From UBA4246 sp045113695 (GTDB lineage: Bacteria > Bacillota > Clostridia > Christensenellales > Aristaeellaceae): a stretch of 63,488 bases of DNA. The translations under genes and the position numbers were made by a program. Under the pieces are notes generated by a model. It saw nothing but the letters and a program-made list of their open reading frames with translations. It did no database searches and was not told the DNA's origin. Positions 1 through 7,347 of the stretch are shown here, one piece after another (the stretch's first letter is position 1; each line of letters starts with the position of its first letter). The DNA is taken from NCBI GenBank assembly GCA_045113695.1, contig JBGUJG010000124.1:1-63488 (forward strand), given 5' to 3'.

Positions 1-32
1 GCGGCGTCATAAGGGGCAATATACTGCGTCAT
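1..32 (-). CDS. Possible start of a leftward gene, cut by the window edge
   Basis: On the minus strand an ATG at 32-30 opens a frame MTQYIAPYDA that runs off the left edge. An in-frame TAA lies 18 bases upstream, so this ATG would be the first usable start. There is only a weak ribosome site, and the bases also take part in a nested stem structure (1-98). A second minus-strand ATG near 66 gives a 13-residue frame whose TGA overlaps this ATG. Too short to assign a function or to be sure it is coding. Confidence 0.2.
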   Translation of the reverse strand, partial: MTQYIAPYDA

Positions 33-98
33 GAAAGCTTGCCGTACTTACGGTACGCCTGCGCTTTCATTCCTTGTCTCTTACCCCTTCTGCCGCCA
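1..98. other. Nested inverted-repeat element, possible structured RNA
   Basis: Four pairs of complementary arms nest inside each other: GCGGC with GCCGC (outermost), AAGGGG with CCCCTT, ATGAAAGC with GCTTTCAT, and CGTAC with GTACG (innermost). The unpaired stretches between the second and third stems are about 13-14 bases on each side. This looks like a folded leader or a dispersed hairpin element; I do not recognise the family and the left border may be incomplete. Confidence 0.4.
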
Positions 99-193
99 CA
101 TCCAACTTCAAGAATTCATTGGTGGAGCAATAAGCCGTTTCCGTCCGCCTGAACCGGCACGGCGGTACAAGTCCGTAAAAAGGAGCCTTCCGA

Positions 194-1477
194 ATGAATC
201 AGAAACAAAAATCCCTGGCCCTCGTCCTGGCCGTCTGCCTGCTGTTTTCCGCGGTGATCCTTCCTGCGGGAGCCGATGGGGAAGATAAAAGTCTGTTCTT
301 CGCCGGATACCGCTGGCTGATGCCCTATTCCGCCCTGTTTTCCTCCCCGGATATGAGCGGATGCATCGGTCTGGCCGCCGAGCAGGGGCTTGTCTGGGCC
401 GTCGCCCGGGAGGGCAGCTGTCTGCAGGTGATGTTCGCTGACCAGAGCGGCGCGGACCGGGAAGCGTACGTGGAAGAATCCAGAACCGCCAAAGCCGTCC
501 GGGCCGACATCACCCAGTGGCTCAGGGAAACCGGCAAACAGCAGATCAATGTGAACGGGCAGGAGATCGCGCCGCTTTCGGTCCTTCAGCTGGCGGACGG
601 GCAGGCGGGCATGCTCCCCCAGCCGGAAGACCAGTCCGTCCCTGCCGGGGAGGAAGTCACCTTCGCCGTTTCCGCTCCCGACGGAGCCTCCTGCCAGTGG
701 CAGTACAGCAAGGACAGCGGCGAAACCTGGGGCGACCTGCGCAACACGGCGTTCTGGACCGGCTGCAGGAAAGACACGCTGCGGTTTCAGGCAGAAGAAA
801 AATACAGCGGTTTCCTCTTCCGCTGCGTCATTTCCGGCAAGAATTACCGGCTGGAGAGCCTCCCCGCCCGCCTGACCGTCATCGGCAAGGTAGTCCCCTT
901 CGATGAAAAGCCGGCTGACAGCACCGCCGCGCCGGGCGATCAGGTAACGTTCCATGCCAGCCTTCATGACGCCGAAAAATACAGCTGGCAGTACAGCAAG
1001 GATGACGGAACCACCTGGGGCAGCCTGACCAATGGGGAATTCTGGCAGGGGAACAAAACGGACACCCTGACCTTTACGGCGGGCCTGAAACACAGCGGCC
1101 TCCTTTTCCGCTGCGGCGCACTGGTCAGCGGAGAAACCGTCTATTCCGACCCGGCGAAGCTTACCGTCGAGGAACGTCCGGACGTCCTGCCAACGATTCA
1201 CGCCCAGACCGGGGATCTCATCGTCCGCGAAGGGGACGAGGTCACCATCTCCGTCGAGGCGGAGAACGCCAGGACCTACCAGTGGCAGTACAGCAAGGAC
1301 AAGGGCAAGACCTGGAAGCCGTTCAGAAACAGCAAGATTTGGGAGGGCAGCGAAGCTGCCACACTGACCTTCAGGGCGACCCTCTCGCAGGATCTGATGA
1401 TGATCCGCTGCGCGGTCTCCAGCGGGGCCGGGACCGTCACTTCCAAGCCGCTCCAGCTGTCAGTACTTTTTAAATGA
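194..1477 (+). CDS. Secreted protein with three Ig-like repeats
   Basis: 427 residues. A signal peptide covers about residues 1-28 and there is no obvious anchor, so the protein is probably released. Three repeats of about 97 residues follow an N-terminal region of about 130 residues; each repeat contains WQYSKD, a G-x-TW motif 4-7 residues later, and a conserved FRC or IRC near its end (repeat cores near residues 167, 264 and 362). The pattern of a central Trp and a late Cys resembles bacterial Ig-like adhesion modules. A strong AAAGGAG site lies 8 bases before the ATG. The next gene also encodes a secreted protein 59 bases downstream, so the two may be co-expressed. The ligand is unknown. 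Confidence 0.75.
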   Translation: MNQKQKSLALVLAVCLLFSAVILPAGADGEDKSLFFAGYRWLMPYSALFSSPDMSGCIGLAAEQGLVWAVAREGSCLQVMFADQSGADREAYVEESRTAKAVRADITQWLRETGKQQINVNGQEIAPLSVLQLADGQAGMLPQPEDQSVPAGEEVTFAVSAPDGASCQWQYSKDSGETWGDLRNTAFWTGCRKDTLRFQAEEKYSGFLFRCVISGKNYRLESLPARLTVIGKVVPFDEKPADSTAAPGDQVTFHASLHDAEKYSWQYSKDDGTTWGSLTNGEFWQGNKTDTLTFTAGLKHSGLLFRCGALVSGETVYSDPAKLTVEERPDVLPTIHAQTGDLIVREGDEVTISVEAENARTYQWQYSKDKGKTWKPFRNSKIWEGSEAATLTFRATLSQDLMMIRCAVSSGAGTVTSKPLQLSVLFK

Positions 1478-1536
1478 TATTTCCTTCAACAATTGCGATT
1501 GGTTTTAACCGTCCGGAATAGACGAAGAAAGGACAG

Positions 1537-2517
1537 ATGAAATACCTGATGCGCAAAATCCTGACAGCAATACTCATACTGTCCCTGCTGTCTGTACATA
1601 CCGCTTTTGCCGTAACGCTTCCCACTTCTTTAAAAAACATCGAAGATGAAGCATTCTATGGAACGAAACTGGATGTCGTATATATTCCCGAAGGTGTTAC
1701 CAGCATCGGGTTGAATGCCTTTAAAGACTGCGGGCTGCGCAGGGCCGTGCTTCCGAGAACAGTGACCAGCATCGGGACCGGCGCATTCAGCGGGGAAGCG
1801 TCCGGCTTTATCGCAGTGGTTCCCAATAATAGCTACGCCGCCCACTGGTGCAGACTGAACGGTGTGCGGCATCTGACCTATACCGGCGAAATGCCGACGC
1901 CTGCTCCGCAGCCAACTGCCACTCCTTTCCCCACCGTCTCTCCGACTGCGGCGATTACGCCCGCGCCGACACCCACACCGACTCCGACGCCGGCTGTCAC
2001 AGCAACGCCGACACCTACTCCCTCCCCTTCGCCGACACCCTCGGCGCCGGCCGTCTCAGCCCGGACCGTTTCACTGATGGGAGACAAATACATCGGCAGA
2101 ACCTACAGCCAGATGGATTGCCAGGCCTTTGTGGAACAGTGTCTTGCAGACGCGGGGCTCAGGGTTGATCTGGCGGGGAGCAACGCCTGGTACAGGACCA
2201 TGACCTGGGTCGGTACGCCGGAGGAATGCCGGGACACGTTCGGAAGCATCCCGGTCGGCGCTTTCCTCTACATCCTGGAACAGAACGGGAGGGAGCCGGA
2301 AAAGTACAAGGCCGACGGCATCGGCAATGCCAGCCATATCGGCCTCTACATCGGCCGCGATTTGGGAGCGATCCACTCCTCCTATTCCAAAAACGGCGTC
2401 CATTACTCTTACTTCGCCGGCAGCACGATCAACGGCGGCTGGAACCGTGTGGGGCTGTGGAATGAACTGGATTACGGCGAATCCGTGAACGGGATGCTCA
2501 GACAGCTCGGGAAATAA
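1537..2517 (+). CDS. Secreted LRR / NlpC-P60-like peptidase
   Basis: 326 residues in three parts: a signal peptide (about 1-25), BspA-type leucine-rich repeats (about 28-110, IPEGVTSIGLNAF and LPRTVTSIGTGAF), a Pro/Thr-rich linker of TPTP units (about 118-175), and a C-terminal NlpC/P60-like domain. The likely catalytic Cys is residue 195 in MDCQAFVEQ and the His is residue 267 in ASHIGLYIG. By family this would cut cell-wall peptides, with the LRR part binding a partner or surface. The start has an AAAGGA site very close to the ATG. A strong terminator follows directly. Confidence 0.8.
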   Translation: MKYLMRKILTAILILSLLSVHTAFAVTLPTSLKNIEDEAFYGTKLDVVYIPEGVTSIGLNAFKDCGLRRAVLPRTVTSIGTGAFSGEASGFIAVVPNNSYAAHWCRLNGVRHLTYTGEMPTPAPQPTATPFPTVSPTAAITPAPTPTPTPTPAVTATPTPTPSPSPTPSAPAVSARTVSLMGDKYIGRTYSQMDCQAFVEQCLADAGLRVDLAGSNAWYRTMTWVGTPEECRDTFGSIPVGAFLYILEQNGREPEKYKADGIGNASHIGLYIGRDLGAIHSSYSKNGVHYSYFAGSTINGGWNRVGLWNELDYGESVNGMLRQLGK

Positions 2518-2531
2518 CCCGCAGAAAAAAC

Positions 2532-2570
2532 GGGGGTGTTGCAGAGTCAAACTGCAATACCCCCTTTTAA
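2532..2570 (+). terminator. Rho-independent terminator
   Basis: A 13-bp stem (GGGGGTGTTGCAG pairing with CTGCAATACCCCC, one G-T wobble) with a 7-base loop is followed by TTTT. It lies 15 bases after the stop of the LRR/NlpC gene. Confidence 0.9.
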
Positions 2571-2831
2571 TATCAGCTGATAAACTGTTAGAAGCATTTG
2601 TGTAACAGAGATTGTATGAAAATCAGAAATCACAGGTGGTTTGGAGGGACCGCAGCCCCTCCATATGTAATCCGCTGCAGCGACATGCGCGGTGCGGGGC
2701 TGTGAGCGCCCGGAAAATAAGCCGGTGTGTTGCGAGAGCCCGGAAAACTGTCCAGTGGACAGTTTTCACCAAAGAACGGGCCGGCAGGCCCTGGTTGTGT
2801 CCCCTGTCGAAGGGCTGCTGCACAGCCCTTT
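2571..2831. repeat. Intergenic repeat-like region with a 25-base palindrome
   Basis: No convincing gene. At 2743-2767 there is a perfect inverted repeat, GAAAACTGTCCA and TGGACAGTTTTC around a single G. The motif CCCGGAAAA occurs twice (near 2711 and 2740). From memory, this ACTGTCCA/TGGACAGT palindrome is found between genes in many Clostridia, so this is probably a copy of a dispersed, non-coding repeat. It lies between two convergent genes. Confidence 0.5.
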
Positions 2832-4319
2832 TCACGTTCTCCCATGGTACAGCTTATGGGACTGATACCTCGGATCGCAGGTCAGGTTGACGCCGATGCG
2901 GCGGAAGGTATTGGCGTCCGCGGCGGACAGGATCACCGTGGAGTGGGCCTCACAGCCTTTGAGCGCCGGCAGGGCCGCCAGCGCCTTCGCGGCGTTTTCA
3001 TCCGACGCCGCGCTGACTGACAGGGCGATCAGGATTTCGTCCGAATGAAGCCTTGGGTTATGGTTGCCCAGATACCGGCATTTGAGCTCCTGCACCGGTC
3101 CGATGACGCTCGGGGCAATGACATGGACAGCCTTTTCAATCCCGGCTACCGCTTTGAGGGCGTTCAGCACCACGGCGGCGGACGGGCCCATCAGGTCGGA
3201 GGTTTTGCCGGTGATGATCCTGCCGTCATTCAGCTGGATCGCCAGGGCAGGGAACCCGGTCTGCTCCAGCCGGTTCCGGGCGGCGGCGATCACCGGCCGG
3301 TCTTCGTCGGAGATGCCGAGCTGCCGCATCAGCAGCTGAATCTTGCCCGCCTCTTCTTCAGACGCGTGCCCCTGCAGGTAAGCGCACCGGGCGGTATACC
3401 AGCGCCGGATGATTTCCTGTTTGGCCGCCTGCCTGCATACCTCGTCGTCGCAGATGCAGCTGCCCACCATGTTGACGCCCATGTCCGTCGGCGAACGGTA
3501 GGGAGACTCCCCCCACACCCTCTCAAACAGCGTGTTCAGTACCGGGAAAATTTCGATATCACGGTTGTAATTGACGGTCGTGACCCCGTAGGCGTCCAGG
3601 TGGAACGGGTCGATCATGTTCACATCGGACAGGTCCGCTGTCGCGGCCTCGTACGCGACGTTGACCGGATGCTTGAGAGGCAGGTTCCAGATCGGGAAGG
3701 TTTCGAATTTGGCGTAGCCGGCTTTGATGCCGCGGCGGTTGTCCTGATAGACCTGGCTGAGGCAGGTGGCCATCTTCCCGCTGCCGGGGCCTGGCGCGGT
3801 GACCAGAACCAGAGGACGGGACGTGCTGATGTAATCGTTCTTGCCCAGGCCCTCGTCGGAAACGATCAGGTCGACATTCGTGGGATACCCGGCGATCGGG
3901 TAGTGATGATAAACCGGTATGCCCTGGCTGACGAGCCGCTCGGCAAACAGATCGGCCGCCGGCTGATTGGCGTAGCGGGTCATGACCACGGAGCCTACAA
4001 ACAGGCCGATGCTCCGGAACGCGTCGATCAGCCGCAGGACGTCCAGATCGTAGGTGATGCCCAGATCCCCTCGGACCTTGCTCTTTTCGATGTCGTTGGC
4101 GTTGATCACGACGATGATTTCCACCTGCTCGCGGAGCTTGAGGAACATCCGCACCTTGCTGTCGGGCAGGAAACCCGGCAGTACGCGGGAAGCGTGATAG
4201 TCGTCAAACAGCTTGCCGCCCAGCTCCAGATAGAGCTTTCCGCCGAAATGGCCGATTCTCTCCAGAATGTGTTCGGACTGCAGGCGGGTGTACTTCTCGT
4301 GATCAAAACCAATCTTCAT
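2832..4319 (-). CDS. DUF1846 (UPF0371) family protein
   Basis: 495 residues, the usual size of this family. The start MKIGFDHEKYTRLQSEHI and the segment VEIIVVINANDIEKSKVRGD match what I know of DUF1846 proteins. A P-loop-like APGPGSGKMATCLSQ occurs near residue 175. The biochemical role is unknown to me; no membrane segments or signal peptide are seen, so it is cytoplasmic. A GAGGAG site sits 7 bases before the ATG. A terminator hairpin of the upstream operon separates it from the 76-residue gene, so it is probably transcribed from its own promoter. Confidence 0.88.
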   Translation of the reverse strand: MKIGFDHEKYTRLQSEHILERIGHFGGKLYLELGGKLFDDYHASRVLPGFLPDSKVRMFLKLREQVEIIVVINANDIEKSKVRGDLGITYDLDVLRLIDAFRSIGLFVGSVVMTRYANQPAADLFAERLVSQGIPVYHHYPIAGYPTNVDLIVSDEGLGKNDYISTSRPLVLVTAPGPGSGKMATCLSQVYQDNRRGIKAGYAKFETFPIWNLPLKHPVNVAYEAATADLSDVNMIDPFHLDAYGVTTVNYNRDIEIFPVLNTLFERVWGESPYRSPTDMGVNMVGSCICDDEVCRQAAKQEIIRRWYTARCAYLQGHASEEEAGKIQLLMRQLGISDEDRPVIAAARNRLEQTGFPALAIQLNDGRIITGKTSDLMGPSAAVVLNALKAVAGIEKAVHVIAPSVIGPVQELKCRYLGNHNPRLHSDEILIALSVSAASDENAAKALAALPALKGCEAHSTVILSAADANTFRRIGVNLTCDPRYQSHKLYHGRT

Positions 4320-4342
4320 GCTGAATCTCCTCTGTCATTACA

Positions 4343-4366
4343 AGCAAAAGCGCGGCGCCGCCGCGC
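4343..4366 (-). terminator. Terminator of the envelope operon
   Basis: On the minus strand GCGCGGC and GCCGCGC (4350-4366) pair perfectly around a 3-base loop and are followed by TTTTGCTTG. It directly follows the TAA of the 76-residue gene. Confidence 0.8.
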
Positions 4367-4367
4367 A

Positions 4368-4598
4368 TTACGGAGCTTTTTTATTCCTGCGGGCCGGGCG
4401 GGGCAGAAGCCCCGTCACATCACCTTCCGCGATCGCGCTGAGCCATTCGTCCGGCAGAGCGTCCCAGTCGATACCCTCCCGCTGTGCGATGGCCAGAAAC
4501 TCTTCCATTGTCTCCGCACGGGAAAGCGCGTCCACGGTTTCCTGGGAAACTTCGATTTCTTCCCTGTCAGGTTCCTGCGGCAGTCTGCGGTTTTTCAT
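4368..4598 (-). CDS. Small acidic protein, faintly Nif11-like
   Basis: 76 residues. Its ATG overlaps the TGA of uppP (ATGA at 4595-4598), so it is translationally coupled to that gene. The central part, MEEFLAIAQREGIDWDALPD followed by EWLSAIAEGD, recalls the pattern of Nif11-type leader peptides (short helices, then a D/E-x-x-L-x-A-hydrophobic motif), but there is no GG cleavage site; the tail is basic (PRPARRNKKAP). No membrane segment. The likeness is weak, and the protein may simply be an uncharacterised partner of the envelope operon. A longer frame extending upstream is a shadow of uppP. Confidence 0.65.
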   Translation of the reverse strand: MKNRRLPQEPDREEIEVSQETVDALSRAETMEEFLAIAQREGIDWDALPDEWLSAIAEGDVTGLLPRPARRNKKAP

Positions 4599-5440
4599 GC
4601 CGCGGGTCCTCCCAGCGCACCGACCGGCAGCAACGTACCCACCCCCGCTATCTGCAGGGCAATGGTCAGGACGCCGATGACCAGCATATACAGGGCAAAC
4701 CATTTGAACGAGATCCGGTTGACCAGGCGCAGCATCGCCCGCATCGTCAGCAGGCCGACGGCGAACGAAACAACCATCCCGACCAGCAGGGGCGCCGCCA
4801 TCGACTGCAGAACGGAAACCGCCTGACTGTCGCCCAGCAGGTCTTTTCCTTCCATCAGCAGGCTGCCCAGCACGGCGGGCGCGCTCATCATAAAGCTGAA
4901 TTTGACCGCCGCCATGCGGGACAGGCCGGAAACCGCCCCGCCGAAAATGGAAGAACCGCTGCGGCTGATCCCCGTCATCAGCCCCAGGCACTGGCAGCAG
5001 CCCATCGAAACGGCGTTCCTGTAATCCACCTCGCCGGATCGTTTATTGTGCCGGCCGCCCGACAGTTTCTCCACCAGGTACATCAGAACCGCCGTCACCA
5101 GAAAGAAGATCCCGAGGAAGCCGCCGGCGTTCAGCCTGTCAAAAGCGTCGCCCAGCAGGACCTTGAAAATCAGCGCCGGAACGGAAGCGATGATCAGAAG
5201 CATCAGGGTTTTTGAATGAAACAGATTCCGCAGGATCTTCAGCCATTCGGGCCACAGGACAATGATAACCGCGGCCAGGGTGCCCACGTGCATCAGTACC
5301 GTCACCGCCGTCTGAACCGAAGGGTCGATCGTCAGGCCGAAAGCCTGTTCAAACAGCATCATGTGGCCGCTGGAAGAAATCGGGAGAAATTCAGCCACGC
5401 CCTGGATCACGCCCAGCAGGATTGCCTGGAAAATACTCAT
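4595..5440 (-). CDS. uppP: Undecaprenyl-diphosphatase UppP (BacA)
   Basis: 281 residues, all membrane segments and short loops. It recycles undecaprenyl diphosphate to the monophosphate lipid carrier for peptidoglycan and other wall polymers, at the outer face of the membrane. The two signature regions are clear: GVAEFLPISSSGHM near residue 15 and TGISRSGSS near residue 155. The length matches the family. Its start overlaps the end of the Lgt-like gene by 4 bases, and its stop overlaps the next start, so it lies in a tightly coupled operon. In other bacteria UppP also gives bacitracin tolerance. Confidence 0.96.
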   Translation of the reverse strand: MSIFQAILLGVIQGVAEFLPISSSGHMMLFEQAFGLTIDPSVQTAVTVLMHVGTLAAVIIVLWPEWLKILRNLFHSKTLMLLIIASVPALIFKVLLGDAFDRLNAGGFLGIFFLVTAVLMYLVEKLSGGRHNKRSGEVDYRNAVSMGCCQCLGLMTGISRSGSSIFGGAVSGLSRMAAVKFSFMMSAPAVLGSLLMEGKDLLGDSQAVSVLQSMAAPLLVGMVVSFAVGLLTMRAMLRLVNRISFKWFALYMLVIGVLTIALQIAGVGTLLPVGALGGPAA

Positions 5441-6375
5441 CGTCTTCCTCCTTTGCCGCCGAAGACCCGTTTTTCCGCCCAGACATGGACAAAGCCCATC
5501 AGGACGAGCGTCAGGATGATCAGGGCGTACACCACCCAGCGGGTATAGCTCGGCTCATCCAGCGCAAACATCCAGCCGACCATCGCGCCGATTCCGGCCA
5601 GGATCAGCAGGGCCGGCAGAAAGCGGACCCCGATGTTCCGGCCTGCCGTGTATTTTCTGCACAGCACGCAGACCACGGCAAAACAGACGACCGCGCTGAT
5701 CAGCTGCTCGAGCCGCAGGAAGCCCAGGCGGATGCATTCCACCCGCAGGCTTTCAAAGAGCATCTGCCCCAGGCAGAAATAAAACAGCGTCATTGAAAAC
5801 CCGTTCGCCTGAAGCGGCCCGCGCTTTTTCCGGCGGATCAGACAGAGGACGGACAGCAAAAGCGCCCACGCGGCTTCCCACACGAAAACCGCCATGTACC
5901 AGACCGATCGCCCCCACATCGAAACCGACCAGCAGACCGGGAAAAAATGGACCGCCTCTGTCTGCACCAGTTCTCCCAGGCCGAACTGATCCAGGGAAAA
6001 CTCAGCCGCCCGCAGGACGGCGATCAGCAGCATGCCGAAGGGGGCAAACAGCTCCAGCAGATCAGATCCCTTTTCCCCCATCAGTTTTCCGGTCAGCCAT
6101 ACGCCCAGATACATCCCCAGCAGCCCGCCGAAAAAAGACCACGGCGCCGGGGAGGAAACCGGAAACCCGTGAACGGATAAATAGGTAGCCTGCGTCATGA
6201 CCAGCCAGACCAGTTTCGCACAGACGACGCCCAAAATGGCGCTGACCGGCAGGGTCACCCAGGCGGTCAGCGCTTTCTTTTTGTTTTTCCGGAGATACAA
6301 CGCATACAGCGCTGTGCACAGCACAGCGCCGCCTGCAGCGATCCCCGTGTAAAGCCAGTTGATTGCGTCAAACAT
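5437..6375 (-). CDS. Lgt-like membrane protein (prolipoprotein diacylglyceryl transferase fold)
   Basis: 312 residues with about seven membrane helices. The segment FFGGLLGMYLGVWL and the C-terminal LGQMLFESLRVE correspond in place and pattern to Lgt (a glycine-rich helix, and the Lgt R-F-x-x-E-x-x-R region). The Lgt signature G-R-x-x-N-F-x-N is degenerate here: only LLIAVLRAAEF is seen, keeping an Arg but lacking the Asn residues. It may therefore be a divergent or inactive Lgt paralogue acting on another lipid-linked substrate. It overlaps uppP by 4 bases and follows the glycosidase gene by 27 bases. Confidence 0.65.
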   Translation of the reverse strand: MFDAINWLYTGIAAGGAVLCTALYALYLRKNKKKALTAWVTLPVSAILGVVCAKLVWLVMTQATYLSVHGFPVSSPAPWSFFGGLLGMYLGVWLTGKLMGEKGSDLLELFAPFGMLLIAVLRAAEFSLDQFGLGELVQTEAVHFFPVCWSVSMWGRSVWYMAVFVWEAAWALLLSVLCLIRRKKRGPLQANGFSMTLFYFCLGQMLFESLRVECIRLGFLRLEQLISAVVCFAVVCVLCRKYTAGRNIGVRFLPALLILAGIGAMVGWMFALDEPSYTRWVVYALIILTLVLMGFVHVWAEKRVFGGKGGRR

Positions 6376-6402
6376 CAGAGACTTCCTCCGGTTCCGCTCA
6401 GC

Positions 6403-7326
6403 TTATTCGCTCTCTCCGTCCCAGGCGGAAGCGAAATAGATGATATCGTAAAGGTTGCGGATGTTGTCCAGTTCCGGCTCGTTGACCTTCTTGCCGCCCA
6501 GCACCATGATGGCGGAGTCGCCCCCGTCCAGATTGTAGGCGGTCTGCACGCCCAGGGAGGCGACCAGATCGGTAAATTCATAGAGCGTCATGCCGTGGCT
6601 GTTGGTATTGCCGGTGGTAACGACCACCTTGTACGTCAGCGTATCCACCTGGCACAGAGCGATGCGGCGCCGCAGCTCGTCGGTGCGGATGCTGTAATCG
6701 AACGCCACCGGCCTGGCCTTGCCGTTGATCACCAGGGCAGGCCCGAAGGAAATGGCGTTGATCACGCGGTTGCCGTCAAAGGCGGCGGGGATATCGCTTC
6801 GTTTGGCGTTTTCGATGACATGGAAATCGCCCGCGGCGTCCACCAGCAGGATATCGCGCGAACCGTCCAGGTCATTTTTGTACAGGGCGCCCTGACGAAG
6901 CAGATACACGCTCTTCTGCATGACGTAATTGTCGCCCGTAAAGGCGAACACGGCGTTGACCAGCTGGGACAGGTAGGTGGCGTTCAGCTCCGCGGAGCTT
7001 TTGAACGTCCCGCCGGCGGCTGCGGTGCGCAGCTGGGAAGCGTCCTTGATTTTGATGTCAGCCTCCCAATAGCCCAGATAGGAGCTGATCGAATGATGTC
7101 TGATGCTGACGCTGATCGTCGGATCCTCGTAGCCGCTCAGGCCGTTGAACCACAGCGGGTTCGGCTCTTTCCCGCCGGTATCATCGACCGGCAGAAGAAA
7201 ATCAGCCCGCGGGCTTCCGCCCACGGCATCCGGCACCGGCGTCGCCGTATCCAGGCTGAACGCCTTGGCGGGGCCGGAAACGGCCAGCAGACCCGCCAGC
7301 AGCAGGGAAGCGATCTTTTTATTCAT
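6403..7326 (-). CDS. Secreted phosphodiester glycosidase (NAGPA domain) protein
   Basis: 307 residues with an N-terminal signal peptide ending near residue 22 (SGPAKA). The C-terminal half is a NAGPA-type phosphodiester glycosidase domain: RIALCQVD, the VTTGNTNSHGMTLYE segment and, most clearly, YNLDGGDSAIMVLGGK, whose NLDGGGS-like motif is typical of the family. Such proteins split sugar-phosphodiester links and in Gram-positives are found with wall polymer genes. It lies 21 bases after the LRR gene and before the Lgt-like and uppP genes, which supports an envelope role. The N-terminal part is not recognised. Confidence 0.85.
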   Translation of the reverse strand: MNKKIASLLLAGLLAVSGPAKAFSLDTATPVPDAVGGSPRADFLLPVDDTGGKEPNPLWFNGLSGYEDPTISVSIRHHSISSYLGYWEADIKIKDASQLRTAAAGGTFKSSAELNATYLSQLVNAVFAFTGDNYVMQKSVYLLRQGALYKNDLDGSRDILLVDAAGDFHVIENAKRSDIPAAFDGNRVINAISFGPALVINGKARPVAFDYSIRTDELRRRIALCQVDTLTYKVVVTTGNTNSHGMTLYEFTDLVASLGVQTAYNLDGGDSAIMVLGGKKVNEPELDNIRNLYDIIYFASAWDGESE

Positions 7327-7347
7327 GAATCCGTTCAGTTCCTTTCC

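Noticed and set aside
1900..2050. A run of short GC-rich tandem repeats, considered as a CRISPR or minisatellite
   Set aside because: It is the in-frame codon repeat of a Thr-Pro linker; no spacers.
2623..2835. Small minus-strand frames containing TVHWTVF
   Set aside because: The peptide is just the translation of the 25-base palindrome of a dispersed repeat; a common false gene in Clostridia.
3045..4826. A 593-residue plus-strand open frame opposite the DUF1846 gene
   Set aside because: It mirrors the real minus-strand gene in GC-rich DNA; no ribosome site, and the opposite strand has all family motifs.
4368..4991. A 207-residue version of the small protein after uppP
   Set aside because: The upstream 131 codons are uppP read in another frame; the ATG overlapping the uppP stop is the natural start.
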